From assembly GCF_030730925.1 (NCBI RefSeq), contig NZ_JAVAMB010000009.1, positions 62,001 to 126,000 on the forward strand: 64,000 nt of DNA. Reading direction: 5' to 3'. Origin of the DNA: Flavobacterium sp. DG2-3 (lineage in GTDB: Bacteria; Bacteroidota; Bacteroidia; Flavobacteriales; Flavobacteriaceae). The notes under the pieces were generated by a model. The model was not told the DNA's origin. It ran no database searches and saw nothing but the letters and a program-made list of their open reading frames with translations. Made by a program: the position numbers and the translations under genes. Positions within the stretch are counted from its first letter, which is position 1, and every line of letters starts with the position of its first letter. Below, piece after piece: positions 36,288 through 45,403 of this stretch.

Positions 36288-37577
36288 CTAAAGTCTATTG
36301 TCAGCTAAAGATCCTAAAACTCCTTTTACATCATAAATTAAACTGTTTTCTTTTTGTAAGCCTGAAAAATCTAATTCTAAAAATTCTGCATGAGAGACTC
36401 CTAGAACTATTGCATCAAATTTATTATCTGGAATAGAGTCTAATGTTACTAAATTATATTCTTTTCTTACATCGTGTGCATTTGCAAGAGGATCAAAAAT
36501 TGTTACCACAATACCATATTCCTTTAAAGCTCTTACAACATCAACAATTTTGGTATTTCTAACATCTGGGCAATTTTCCTTGAAAGTAATTCCAAGCATT
36601 AGTAATTCAGCGCCATTAACAGAAATACCTTTTTTTATCATTAGCTTCACTATTTGTGAAGCTACATATTCTCCCATGCTGTCATTTAAACGTCTTCCTG
36701 CTAAAATTATTTCAGGATGATAGCCAAACTCCTGTGCTCTTTGTGCTAAATAATAAGGATCTACACCTATGCAATGTCCACCAACAAGACCAGGTTTAAA
36801 AGGTAAAAAATTCCATTTTGTTGCCGCGGCTGTTAAGACTTCTTGTGTATCAATATTCATTAAATTGAAAATCTTAGCCAACTCATTAACAAAAGCAATA
36901 TTAATATCTCGCTGTGAATTTTCAATAACTTTTGCTGCTTCAGCAACTTTTATTGTTGGTGCTAAATGTGTTCCTGCTGTGATTACAGATTTATACAAAG
37001 CATCTACTTTTAATCCAATTTCTGGAGTTGATCCTGAAGTTACTTTTAAAATCTTTTCAACCGTATGTTCCTTGTCACCTGGATTTATTCTTTCTGGAGA
37101 ATATCCAGCAAAAAAGTCTTCGTTAAATTTCAAGTTTGAAACCTGTTCGAGAACTGGTACACATTGCTCTTCTGTCACTCCAGGATAAACTGTTGATTCA
37201 TAAACAACAATATCTCCTTTTTTTAAAACTTTACCGACAGTTTCACTTGACTTGTAAAGAGGCGTTAAATCTGGTCTATTATTTTTATCAACTGGTGTAG
37301 GAACTGTTACTATGTAATAATTACATTCGGAAATATCATTTAACGATGTTGTGCAATAAAGTCCTTTGTTTTCATTTGGCTTATCTACCAAAACTTTTTG
37401 CAAAACATCATCTTCAACTTCTAAAGTTGTATCTGTTCCCGATTTTAAGGAATTAACTCTAGATTCGTTTATATCAAAACCAATAACTGGGTATTTTGTA
37501 GCAAATAATCGCGCTAAGGGAAGGCCCACATAACCTAGACCAATAACTGCAATTTTTACATTATTTTCCAACTTCAT
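36288..37577 (-). CDS. UDP-HexNAc 6-dehydrogenase (WbpA/WbpO/TviB/WecC group)
   Basis: This 429-residue nucleotide-sugar dehydrogenase has VIGLGYVGLPLA (11-22), SPERINPGD and the catalytic Cys C269 in GGHCIGVDPYY. The short GHCIGVDPYY form points to UDP-N-acetylhexosamine dehydrogenases rather than UDP-glucose dehydrogenase. With the UDP-GlcNAc C4-epimerase at 39782-40765 the likely product is UDP-GalNAcA or UDP-GlcNAcA. It is the first gene after a promoter (37672-37702) and a structured leader, and may mark the start of a separately controlled transcription unit. Confidence 0.88.
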   Translation of the reverse strand: MKLENNVKIAVIGLGYVGLPLARLFATKYPVIGFDINESRVNSLKSGTDTTLEVEDDVLQKVLVDKPNENKGLYCTTSLNDISECNYYIVTVPTPVDKNNRPDLTPLYKSSETVGKVLKKGDIVVYESTVYPGVTEEQCVPVLEQVSNLKFNEDFFAGYSPERINPGDKEHTVEKILKVTSGSTPEIGLKVDALYKSVITAGTHLAPTIKVAEAAKVIENSQRDINIAFVNELAKIFNLMNIDTQEVLTAAATKWNFLPFKPGLVGGHCIGVDPYYLAQRAQEFGYHPEIILAGRRLNDSMGEYVASQIVKLMIKKGISVNGAELLMLGITFKENCPDVRNTKIVDVVRALKEYGIVVTIFDPLANAHDVRKEYNLVTLDSIPDNKFDAIVLGVSHAEFLELDFSGLQKENSLIYDVKGVLGSLADNRL

Positions 37578-37609
37578 ATTTTTTTAATTTAATCTGGTCA
37601 CTAAAACTC

Positions 37610-37622
37610 ACGGCTTCGCCGT
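37610..37622 (-). promoter_or_regulatory. Stable hairpin in the predicted 5' leader
   Basis: The minus strand reads ACGGCGAAGCCGT, a 5 bp stem containing the very stable GCGAAGC mini-hairpin. It lies between the predicted promoter and the start codon at 37577, so it would be in the first ~90 nt of the transcript. It could be a pausing or antitermination site, but function is unknown. Confidence 0.45.
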
Positions 37623-37671
37623 TCTCAGTCACATAACTCTGACTCAGATACCTAAATTAATGATTTTCGCG

Positions 37672-37702
37672 CAAATATAGTATATTAAGTCTAGTAATTC
37701 AA
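37672..37702 (-). promoter_or_regulatory. Bacteroidota-type promoter for the second capsule block
   Basis: On the minus strand a TTG (37700-37702) is followed, 20 bases later, by TATATTTG (37672-37679). This fits the flavobacterial -33 TTG and -7 TAnnTTTG consensus. It is about 95 bp before the start of the UDP-HexNAc dehydrogenase gene. It should drive the block that carries most of the polysaccharide genes. Confidence 0.7.
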
Positions 37703-37718
37703 TACGGTTTCCCGTATT
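37701..37718 (-). promoter_or_regulatory. Operator-like palindrome over the -33 element
   Basis: AATACGG-TTTC-CCGTATT is a perfect 7 bp inverted repeat with a 4-base centre. It overlaps the -33 TTG of the predicted promoter by two bases. A third ACGG arm follows at 37721-37724 and could pair with the central CCGT instead. The position suits repressor or activator binding, but no regulator is identified. Confidence 0.45.
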
Positions 37719-37795
37719 ACACGGAAAACCTTTATTTGCACTAAAAATTAACATTTACAATCATCTACTAATCAGACCGTAAATAAATACTTTAT

Positions 37796-37840
37796 AAAAA
37801 AAACAGAAGAAAAAAATTCTATAAAGATTTTTCCTCCTGT
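37796..37840 (-). terminator. Rho-independent-type terminator after upxY
   Basis: On the minus strand, ACAGGAGGAAAAA (37828-37840) can pair over 13 bp with a T-rich arm ending TTCTTCTGT (37803-37816), with two G-U pairs. A run of eight T follows (37796-37803). It lies just 23 bp after the upxY stop. It would end transcription from the wza-upxY unit unless an antiterminator allows read-through. Confidence 0.75.
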
Positions 37841-37862
37841 TATATTGCATGAAATTTCACAA

Positions 37863-38327
37863 CTATTTATACTTTATTTTCAATACGCACCCCAAAGCCT
37901 CCAATACTAAAATATAGTAATTATTAGATACTTCCTGTACAATTGCATTTTGATTACTAAAAGCCCCTGATTCTAATTTAATTTTATCTCCAACCTGAAT
38001 GCCAGATACGGAAACTTCACTTAAATTCGGAGCTTTTAAACTTGTTTTAATAACTTCGATCTCTTGATCTTTTACGACTGCTGGTTTTCCTAACCAGAAT
38101 AAATATCTCACAACTCCAGCAACTTGAAAAACCAAATTACGTTCTGAATCGGGTAATTGAACAAAAACATAGGAATTAAAAAGAGGAGTCTCAACTTTCT
38201 TTTTTCGGTCTGACCACTGTTTTACCTGAGTAATCATCGGGCAATAACATTCTATTCCCAACTGATTAAGCTTATCTGCAACTTTTTTTTCCCACTTCGG
38301 TTTTGTATAAACTACGTACCAATTCAT
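37863..38327 (-). CDS. upxY: UpxY/NusG-family transcription antiterminator
   Basis: This 154-residue protein starts MNWYVVYTKPKWEKKVADKL, the NusG N-terminal domain as seen in UpxY and RfaH. The C-terminal KOW region (about 107-135) is marked by VGDKIKLESG. In Bacteroides, UpxY proteins promote read-through within capsule operons and are normally encoded at the operon start. Here the gene is fifth in its unit, after ugd, and is followed at once by a terminator-like hairpin and a new promoter. It may therefore control read-through into the downstream block. Confidence 0.9.
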   Translation of the reverse strand: MNWYVVYTKPKWEKKVADKLNQLGIECYCPMITQVKQWSDRKKKVETPLFNSYVFVQLPDSERNLVFQVAGVVRYLFWLGKPAVVKDQEIEVIKTSLKAPNLSEVSVSGIQVGDKIKLESGAFSNQNAIVQEVSNNYYILVLEALGCVLKIKYK

Positions 38328-38362
38328 TCTCTTTCATTTATCATTATAAAATACAAAACAAT

Positions 38363-39754
38363 TTATGATCCGATACCATTATAAACGAATCCGATTGACT
38401 CTAATTGTTTAGCATCTAAAATATTTCTTCCATCAAACACAAAAGCTGGTTTATGCATAGAATCGTAGATCTTTTTCCAGTCGTAAGTTGTAAATTCATC
38501 CCACTCTGTTAAAATGGCAATTGCATGAGCATCTTTACATGCTTCATAAGCATCTTCAAAAACATTTATAGCTTTAATATTGTCTTCTTTTGCTCTTGTT
38601 TCTAAATAATCTAAATCGTTTAGCATTTTATTTTTAGAAACTTTCGGATCAAAAACCGAGATTTTTGCCTGTTCGTTTATCAAGTCATCAGCAACATAAA
38701 TTGCAGCAGATTCCCTAGTATCGTTTGTATCTTTTTTGAAAGCCCAACCTAAAAAAGTAATTTTTTTATCGGCTACTGTATTGTATAATGTCTGAACAAT
38801 TTTATTAGAAAATCTTCTTTTTTGATGATCATTCATGATAATTACCTGCTCCCAATAATCTGCGACTTCGTTCAATCCGTATGACTTAGCAATATAGACT
38901 AGATTCAGAATATCTTTTTGAAAACAAGAACCACCAAATCCTACTGAAGCCTTTAAGAATTTTGGCCCAATTCTGCTATCCATACCAATCGCTCTAGCTA
39001 CTTCATTTACATCTGCTCCTGTTTTTTCGCAAAGCTCAGACATTGCATTAATTGAAGAAATACGCTGTGCCAAGAATGCATTTGCTGTAAGTTTAGACAA
39101 TTCTGATGACCAAACATTTGTTGTCAAAATTTGATCTTTATTTACCCAATTCGAATAAACTTCTACCAAAGAATTAATAGCTTCTTCTCCTTCTGGAGTT
39201 GTGTCGCCACCAATTAAAATTCGATCTGGATTTAACAAATCTGTTACTGCTGTTCCTTCTGCCAAAAATTCTGGATTAGATAAGATTTGAAACTGAACAC
39301 CATTTCCTGTATTGTCTAATATACTTTTAATAGCTTCTGCGGTTCTAACTGGCAAAGTGGATTTTTCGACAACTATTTTGTTTTGCTTCGCAACTCGCGC
39401 AATTTGTCTTGCGCATAATTCGATATATTTCAAATCAGCTGCCATTCCTTTACCTTTTCCATAAGTCTTCGTTGGCGTATTTACGGAAATAAATATCATT
39501 TGAGCTTCGTCTATTGCTTTGTCTACATTAGTAGAAAAAAATAAATTTCGCCCTCTTGCTTCTGCCACAATCTCAGAAAGACCTGGTTCATATATCGGAA
39601 TATTTTCAGGATTTGGATCATTCCAATCTGCTATTCTTTGCTCATTTAAATCAACAACTGTAACTTGAATATGCGGGCATTTTTGAGCAATAACCGCCAT
39701 TGTAGGCCCACCGACATATCCTGCACCAATGCAGCAAATTTTTGTAATTTTCAT
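38363..39754 (-). CDS. ugd: UDP-glucose 6-dehydrogenase
   Basis: This 463-residue protein has [11 protein letters not shown] (10-20), [10 protein letters not shown], and the catalytic Cys C277 in [10 protein letters not shown]. This is the longer, animal-like UDP-glucose dehydrogenase type rather than the short bacterial one. It makes UDP-glucuronic acid for the polysaccharide or other uses. It is distinct from the UDP-HexNAc dehydrogenase at 36288-37577. It lies between the C4-epimerase and upxY genes in the head unit. Confidence 0.93.
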   Translation of the reverse strand: MKITKICCIGAGYVGGPTMAVIAQKCPHIQVTVVDLNEQRIADWNDPNPENIPIYEPGLSEIVAEARGRNLFFSTNVDKAIDEAQMIFISVNTPTKTYGKGKGMAADLKYIELCARQIARVAKQNKIVVEKSTLPVRTAEAIKSILDNTGNGVQFQILSNPEFLAEGTAVTDLLNPDRILIGGDTTPEGEEAINSLVEVYSNWVNKDQILTTNVWSSELSKLTANAFLAQRISSINAMSELCEKTGADVNEVARAIGMDSRIGPKFLKASVGFGGSCFQKDILNLVYIAKSYGLNEVADYWEQVIIMNDHQKRRFSNKIVQTLYNTVADKKITFLGWAFKKDTNDTRESAAIYVADDLINEQAKISVFDPKVSKNKMLNDLDYLETRAKEDNIKAINVFEDAYEACKDAHAIAILTEWDEFTTYDWKKIYDSMHKPAFVFDGRNILDAKQLESIGFVYNGIGS

Positions 39755-39781
39755 TTGATCTATTTTATCTTGATCTTAATT

Positions 39782-40765
39782 TTATTTTAAATTTTTCCAA
39801 TACCATTCAACAGCTTCTCTTAATCCGTCTTGCAAAGAATATTTTGGATTGTAACCCAGATTCTTTTTTGCTTTTTCGATACTTGCTAATGAATGCGGTA
39901 TATCTCCCGCTCTATTCTCTCCGTATATAACTGGAACATCTTTTATTTTTGGATCAAACTCGGATAGATATTCTTTTAAATACTTAACTAAATCATTTAA
40001 TGTATTTCTATCTCCGAATGCAGTATTATAAACTGAATTAACAGCTTCTGGATTTTGACAAGTCATTGCCAGCTCATTCATTTGAATTACATTATCTATG
40101 TATGTAAAATCACGAGAGTAATTTCCATCGCCATTTATCACTGGACTTTCATGATTCATAAATTGCTTTACAAACTTTGGAATCACAGCCGCGTAAGCTC
40201 CATTTGGATCTTGCTTTCTTCCAAAAACATTAAAATATCGAAGTCCAATTGTTTCTAATCCATAAGTTTTGCTGAAAATTTCTGCATAGAGCTCATTCAC
40301 ATATTTAGTAATTGCATACGGAGACAATGGTTTTCCAATAACCTCTTCTACTTTTGGCAATCCTTGAGAATCTCCGTAAGTTGAAGAGCTTGCTGCATAT
40401 ACAAATCGTTTTACTTTAGCATCTCGTGCTGCAGTAAGCATATTTAAAAAACCAGAAACATTTACGTCATTTGTAGTAATCGGATCTTTTATGGATCTTG
40501 GAACAGAACCTAAAGCTGCTTGATGCAAAACATAATCTACACCTTCAACCGCTAAATTACAATCGGCCAAATTTCGAATATCTCCTTCTATTAGTTTAAA
40601 ATCAGGATTGTCTAAAAAATCTTTTAAATTATAACGGTGACCTGTAGAAAAATTATCCAGACAAACTACTTTATAACCTAAACCTAAAAAATACTCAGTC
40701 AAATTTGAACCTATAAATCCAGCTCCTCCTGTAATTAAAATTGTATTTTTTATTTTACTTTCCAT
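39782..40765 (-). CDS. UDP-GlcNAc/UDP-GalNAc(A) C4-epimerase (WbpP/TviC-like SDR)
   Basis: This 327-residue SDR has GGAGFIGS (13-20), AASSSTYGD (S126-S128 region) and SPYAITK with Y150 and K154. The [11 protein letters not shown] segment near residue 85 is characteristic of the WbpP/TviC group. The family epimerises C4 of UDP-GlcNAc or its uronic acid. It pairs with the UDP-HexNAc dehydrogenase at 36288-37577 to give UDP-GalNAcA. Simple UDP-glucose epimerase activity is less likely. Confidence 0.9.
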   Translation of the reverse strand: MESKIKNTILITGGAGFIGSNLTEYFLGLGYKVVCLDNFSTGHRYNLKDFLDNPDFKLIEGDIRNLADCNLAVEGVDYVLHQAALGSVPRSIKDPITTNDVNVSGFLNMLTAARDAKVKRFVYAASSSTYGDSQGLPKVEEVIGKPLSPYAITKYVNELYAEIFSKTYGLETIGLRYFNVFGRKQDPNGAYAAVIPKFVKQFMNHESPVINGDGNYSRDFTYIDNVIQMNELAMTCQNPEAVNSVYNTAFGDRNTLNDLVKYLKEYLSEFDPKIKDVPVIYGENRAGDIPHSLASIEKAKKNLGYNPKYSLQDGLREAVEWYWKNLK

Positions 40766-40775
40766 TTATCAAAAT

Positions 40776-43223
40776 TTAGCTTTTTTTAATTCGATTTAAA
40801 AATGCTTTCCAAAATCCATTTTTAACTTCTTCTTCATGATAACCATTCGAATAAGCTCCGTAACCGTAGCCGTAGCCATAACCACTACCATATTTGGCTT
40901 TATTTTCATAACCATTCAAGACAATACTCACATTATTCAATTCCCCGCGCTTAAGTCTGGTATTTAACAACGTTATCATATCCTTCTTAGTATAATTCTG
41001 TCTCACAATATACAAAGTTACATCTGCAAACTGAACTAACTCTAAAGAATCTGCTACCAAACCAACTGGTGGAGTATCCAAAACTATATAATCATATTTC
41101 TGTTTCAATTCGTCAATCAATTCTTTCATTGCATCGCTTAAAATTAGCTCTGAAGGATTTGGAGGAATTGGTCCAGAAAGTATTACATCTAAATTTGGAA
41201 CTGGTGTCGAATTAGTAATCTCTTCTAAGGTATTTTGCCTTATTAAATAATTGACAACTCCCAAAGATGATTGTATTTGAAATTCATCTGCTAGTCTTGG
41301 TTTTCTTAAATCCAAACCAACGATTACTGTTTTCTTTTCGCTTAAGGCAAAAACTGTAGCTATGTTTATAGAACAGAATGTTTTACCTTCTCCACTAATT
41401 GACGAAGTTATCATTAACGTTTTGGATCCGTTTACTTGCTGTTTTTTATACAAAAACTGAAGAGAAGAACGTATCCCTCTAAATGATTCAGAAAGAGCAG
41501 ATTTTGGTTTTTCAAAAACCGCCATGCTACCTGAATCTTTATTAAGACCAACTACACCAAGCAATGGAATTTGAGTCAGTTTACTAATATCTTCACTATT
41601 CTGAATTGAATTATTAACGAAGAAAATCACTAAAACAAAAAGCAATGGAACCAGAATCCCTAAGAATAGAGCCATTATATAATTTACAGAAGTCTTAGGT
41701 CCTATTAATCCTCCGCCAATATCTTTTGCAGGATCAATAAAGTGAATATCTGATAAGTTAGACGCTCTTACTATTTCAGCTTCATTTCTTTTCTGAAGAA
41801 ATTCTGTATAAATATTATCATTTAAATCATATTTTCTTTTGATTTTCAATAATTCTTGCTGTTCAGCAGGAAGTCTTTTAACAGTGCTTTCAGCCTGGCC
41901 AATTTTTGCGTTTACCAGAGATAAATCATATATTAAAGATGCTTTTGCTGTAACTATATTCTCTTGAAGAACATTTTTTACCGCAGCCATTTGATTATCA
42001 AAATCTTTAAATATTTTTTCACTCTTAACGGCATAAGCCATTTCTGATCTCTGAGTAGAAAGTGCTATCAACTTAGAAACATTTGCAACAATATTTGGAT
42101 CCTCGATCCCTGCAACAGAAGGTGCTGGCAATCTTGAATAATCGACGCTACTATTTAAATATGATTTTAATGAATTATAATATGCTATTTTTCTAGTTAA
42201 TTGATCTTTTTGAACATCAAAATCCATTATTTTTTCTGAAACTTTAGAGCCTCCATCTTCAATTTCATAGATATTTTTATCCTTTTGAAAAGATTTTAAT
42301 TCATTACCCGTTTGCTTGAGCTGTGATTCCATTGCAACAAGAGTACTATCAATAAATCTAATAGTATTTGTAGCAAATTGGTTTTTGCCATCAAGCTGTA
42401 TTTTAATAAGCATTTTTACAGTAGAATTCAAATAATCAACCATTCTGGTTTTATTTGTTCCCTGCATTGACAAAGTTAGTAGCGATCCACCGCTTTTTCC
42501 TGCATCTACATTTATTCCTCTATACCCAGATACGGTTCCATCAAAATCATTGAATCGAACAAAATATTCTTTTCCTTTATAGAAACCCGGATTATCTGTT
42601 ATTTGAAGTTTCCAATTCAAAAATGGTAAATTAACACGCTCTCCTACTTTATATTTTTTAATAAAAGTTACAGGCTGTACTGATGTATTACTATAAGAAT
42701 TGTTACTATAAGTTATGAGCGAAACCGAATTATTTTCAAATGGAATTTGAATTTGATATTTGTTTTCACTTAAAAACTTTATGCTAATTAGTGTATTTGC
42801 AAGCTGTCCTTTTGTTTTATCAATATCGATATAAAAAGGAACAGCTCCGTAAGAATCAATCAAATTGTATTTTCCTTGCTCTAAATAATCTATATAAAAC
42901 TGAAGCTTATCGACCACCAATTCATTATGAGATCTTGACTGAAGAATTGTAGAAATACCATTTACCTGATCTGAAATTCCTCCCCAATTAAAAACCAAAC
43001 TTGTATTTGAAGTAAAAAAAGGATTGCTTTCTTCTTTTATAGAAATCATGGTCTGCATTCCGTAAATTTTTTCCTTACGAATGTTTATTTGATAAGCAAT
43101 TGTGAAAGTAATAATCAAACTGACAAGAAACCATTTCCAGTAACTCGCAATTTTTAACAGAAACCCTTTAAAATCAAAGTGAGAATGATTTTCAAAAATG
43201 GAAAAATCTTTAATGTCTAACAT
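40776..43223 (-). CDS. wzc: Wzc-type polysaccharide copolymerase and tyrosine autokinase
   Basis: The protein has 815 residues. An N-terminal membrane segment (about 31-48), a long periplasmic Wzz-like domain and a second membrane segment (about 513-537) precede a BY-kinase domain. The kinase has Walker A SISGEGKT (608-615), Walker A-prime VGLDLRKPR (635-643) and Walker B VLDTPP (714-719). The C-terminal tail is a Gly-Tyr cluster with Y778, Y782, Y784, Y786, Y788, Y791 and Y795, the expected autophosphorylation sites. It works with the Wza-like lipoprotein encoded 15 bp upstream to drive polymer export and control length. Confidence 0.95.
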   Translation of the reverse strand: MLDIKDFSIFENHSHFDFKGFLLKIASYWKWFLVSLIITFTIAYQINIRKEKIYGMQTMISIKEESNPFFTSNTSLVFNWGGISDQVNGISTILQSRSHNELVVDKLQFYIDYLEQGKYNLIDSYGAVPFYIDIDKTKGQLANTLISIKFLSENKYQIQIPFENNSVSLITYSNNSYSNTSVQPVTFIKKYKVGERVNLPFLNWKLQITDNPGFYKGKEYFVRFNDFDGTVSGYRGINVDAGKSGGSLLTLSMQGTNKTRMVDYLNSTVKMLIKIQLDGKNQFATNTIRFIDSTLVAMESQLKQTGNELKSFQKDKNIYEIEDGGSKVSEKIMDFDVQKDQLTRKIAYYNSLKSYLNSSVDYSRLPAPSVAGIEDPNIVANVSKLIALSTQRSEMAYAVKSEKIFKDFDNQMAAVKNVLQENIVTAKASLIYDLSLVNAKIGQAESTVKRLPAEQQELLKIKRKYDLNDNIYTEFLQKRNEAEIVRASNLSDIHFIDPAKDIGGGLIGPKTSVNYIMALFLGILVPLLFVLVIFFVNNSIQNSEDISKLTQIPLLGVVGLNKDSGSMAVFEKPKSALSESFRGIRSSLQFLYKKQQVNGSKTLMITSSISGEGKTFCSINIATVFALSEKKTVIVGLDLRKPRLADEFQIQSSLGVVNYLIRQNTLEEITNSTPVPNLDVILSGPIPPNPSELILSDAMKELIDELKQKYDYIVLDTPPVGLVADSLELVQFADVTLYIVRQNYTKKDMITLLNTRLKRGELNNVSIVLNGYENKAKYGSGYGYGYGYGAYSNGYHEEEVKNGFWKAFLNRIKKS

Positions 43224-43238
43224 TTTAAAAATCTATTT

Positions 43239-44030
43239 TTATTTTATAATTAGGTAAACTGTTGTTGCTAAAGACAACAATGTAATTATTGTCCCTACAG
43301 ATTGTATCCCTGTCTGTCCTGTTCCCCAAGTTTTTTGTTTCAATGGCTTTACATAGATATAATCATTTGGCTGTAAATAATAATATGGTGATTTCATTAC
43401 GTTTACATCTGTCAGATCAATATTATGCATTTGAACCCCAGTAGGCGATTGACGAATTACGGTTACTTCTTTTCTATTACCAACTGTAGTAATATCTCCC
43501 GCATTTGCAACAGCTTCTAAAATGGTTACATTATCTTTAAATAATGTTTTTGTCCCAGTACTTCCAACTTCCCCATTTATAGTATACCTAAAACCAGCTA
43601 ACTTAACTGTAACAAAAATATTTGCTTCACTTTTAAAATATTCCTCAAGTAATTTTTTTTCAATTTTTACTCGAACCTCTTCAAGAGTGTACCCAATAAC
43701 ATTGATTTCTCCTAAAATTGGCATTCTAATATTTCCATGATCATCAACTGTAAATCCGTCAAAATAGAGCCCTGCTTCTGATTTTGAAGTTTGACCTCCC
43801 TCACCCTCTGTTGTATTAAAAATAGAAACCAATTTTGGATCAATTGCTTTTATATTAACACTTATAATATCATTTACCTGTAATCTATATGGCTTTGATT
43901 CCACAGCTGCAATGGATGTTTGCTCACCCGAATCGTTTTTATCCTGTAGATAAACCAAATCTTTAATTGGTATACATGAGGTAAATAACACTGAAATTAA
44001 TAAGAATAGAAAAAAGCTCTTTTTTGTCAT
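43239..44030 (-). CDS. wza: Wza-type polysaccharide export lipoprotein
   Basis: This 263-residue protein has a lipoprotein signal peptide with the lipobox FTSC (Cys19). A polysaccharide export domain from about residue 48 (YRLQVNDIISVNIK) is followed by an SLBB-like region with YTINGEVGSTGT. A C-terminal hydrophobic helix ends the protein. It should form the outer-membrane channel served by the Wzc downstream. It is the first gene of the polysaccharide locus and follows a TATATTTG promoter element. Confidence 0.92.
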   Translation of the reverse strand: MTKKSFFLFLLISVLFTSCIPIKDLVYLQDKNDSGEQTSIAAVESKPYRLQVNDIISVNIKAIDPKLVSIFNTTEGEGGQTSKSEAGLYFDGFTVDDHGNIRMPILGEINVIGYTLEEVRVKIEKKLLEEYFKSEANIFVTVKLAGFRYTINGEVGSTGTKTLFKDNVTILEAVANAGDITTVGNRKEVTVIRQSPTGVQMHNIDLTDVNVMKSPYYYLQPNDYIYVKPLKQKTWGTGQTGIQSVGTIITLLSLATTVYLIIK

Positions 44031-44046
44031 TCGTTCAATTTTATCG

Positions 44047-44054
44047 CAAATATA
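44047..44054 (-). promoter_or_regulatory. -7 promoter element for wza
   Basis: The minus strand has TATATTTG, a perfect TAnnTTTG, 16 bp before the wza start codon. A TTA rather than TTG lies 18 bp upstream, so the -33 match is weaker. It probably drives the wza-wzc-epimerase-ugd-upxY unit. Confidence 0.55.
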
Positions 44055-44100
44055 GTTTTCCTTTAGTGCAGATAAAAACTATATATTATTTGGGGGTTAT

Positions 44101-44721
44101 CTAATTATTTTTAAATGTTTTTTCAAAAGGCACTCTATGCAAAATACTTCGGCCAAGTGTTATTTCGTCTGCATATTCCAATTCATCTCCAACAGATATG
44201 CCTCTCGCAATTGTAGAAATCATAATCTCCGAATCTGCAATTTGCTTATAGATATAAAAATTTGTTGTATCTCCCTCCATTGTTGAGCTCAATGCAAAAA
44301 TAATCTCAGACACATCTCCCGATTTTACTTTTGCAACCAAACTAGAAATATTTAGCTGATTTGGCCCAACTCCTTCAATGGGTGAAATTTTACCTCCAAG
44401 CACATGATATATCCCTTTAAACTGCCCAGTATTTTCTATAGCCATTACATCACGAATATCCTCTACAATACATATTGTTTCATGATTCCTAACTGGATTA
44501 GCACAGATTTCACAAATTTCAGTATCAGAAATATTATGGCAACTTTGACAAAACTTAATATCCTCACGCATATTTAACAATGCTTGAGACAAAAAACCAG
44601 TTTGCTCTTTCGGCTGTTTTAACAGATGAAGAACTAGTCGAAGAGCCGTACGCTTACCTATACCAGGTAATTGTGACATTTCGTTTACTGCTTTTTCAAT
44701 TAATTTTGATGAAAATTCCAT
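44101..44721 (-). CDS. recR: Recombination protein RecR
   Basis: This 206-residue protein has a helix-hairpin-helix segment [12 protein letters not shown] (18-29), a four-Cys zinc motif (C58, C61, C70, C73) and a TOPRIM domain starting [10 protein letters not shown]. RecR works with RecO and RecF to load RecA at single-strand gaps. It marks the conserved chromosomal border of the polysaccharide locus; transcription runs toward wza. The start codon is only 5 bp from a TACTTTTG promoter element. Confidence 0.96.
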   Translation of the reverse strand: MEFSSKLIEKAVNEMSQLPGIGKRTALRLVLHLLKQPKEQTGFLSQALLNMREDIKFCQSCHNISDTEICEICANPVRNHETICIVEDIRDVMAIENTGQFKGIYHVLGGKISPIEGVGPNQLNISSLVAKVKSGDVSEIIFALSSTMEGDTTNFYIYKQIADSEIMISTIARGISVGDELEYADEITLGRSILHRVPFEKTFKNN

Positions 44722-44726
44722 GACGA

Positions 44727-44734
44727 CAAAAGTA
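44727..44734 (-). promoter_or_regulatory. -7 promoter element immediately before recR
   Basis: The minus strand has TACTTTTG, matching TAnnTTTG, and ends 5 bp before the recR ATG. No good TTG is seen 17-23 bp upstream. If used, the transcript would be leaderless or nearly so. The 164 bp gap 44722-44885 holds nothing else I recognise. Confidence 0.35.
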
Positions 44735-44885
44735 ATACTTTTAATGGTTCAGCCTACATTAAAGCCATTAAATTCAAGGCTTAACAATATTGAAAGATTA
44801 TTATGAAATAAAACCTTTTTCAACACTTTAAACAATTTATCCCTATCGCTTTATTGTATTTTCTTTAAGACCTTTGCAATATTCT

Positions 44886-45251
44886 TTAATATTGATTTGT
44901 AGCTAATAAAACCAATGTACAAGCCACTTCTTTTTCAATATTGTTTAAATCCAACAATTGATATAATTCTGGGTTTTCAGTTCCTGGATTAAAAATTACC
45001 CTTTTAGGTTGCGCTTCAATTATATAATTATAATAATCTCTTTGACGAGCTGGATTTAAATACAAAGTAATAGTATCAATATTTTTTACTGGTATTGCTT
45101 TAGTCTGAATTTTTACTCCAGCAACTTCTCCTGCTTTTTGACCAATTGCCAAAACAGAATGTCCTTTTCCAACCAACATATTAACGGCTCTATATGAATA
45201 ACGTTCTGGATTTGTAGATGCTCCTATAACCAATGTTTTTTTACTTTTCAT
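44886..45251 (-). CDS. CoA-binding-domain protein (YccU-like)
   Basis: This 121-residue single-domain protein begins KTLVIGASTNPERYSYRAV, the Rossmann-like CoA-binding motif of the YccU/succinyl-CoA-synthetase alpha-like family. It ends with a typical region near FNPGTENPEL. The biochemical role of these small proteins is not established. It stands alone with its own TACTTTTG promoter element upstream and is not obviously linked to the polysaccharide genes. Confidence 0.85.
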   Translation of the reverse strand: MKSKKTLVIGASTNPERYSYRAVNMLVGKGHSVLAIGQKAGEVAGVKIQTKAIPVKNIDTITLYLNPARQRDYYNYIIEAQPKRVIFNPGTENPELYQLLDLNNIEKEVACTLVLLATNQY

Positions 45252-45268
45252 AGTTTTTATTTAGACTG

Positions 45269-45276
45269 CAAAAGTA
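45269..45276 (-). promoter_or_regulatory. -7 promoter element for the CoA-binding protein gene
   Basis: The minus strand has TACTTTTG, matching TAnnTTTG, 17 bp before the start codon at 45251. The -33 region has no clear TTG at normal spacing. The 152 bp gap 45252-45403 also carries the start region of the divergent marC gene. Confidence 0.45.
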
Positions 45277-45403
45277 ATCAAAAAGAACGATTTAATTTTA
45301 TGCCTTTGATTTAGAATCAATAACAAATAAAAATATTATCATAACATAAATTCATGTAAAAGCATCAAAAAATAACTACATTTACTTCACTAACCAATAT
45401 AAT

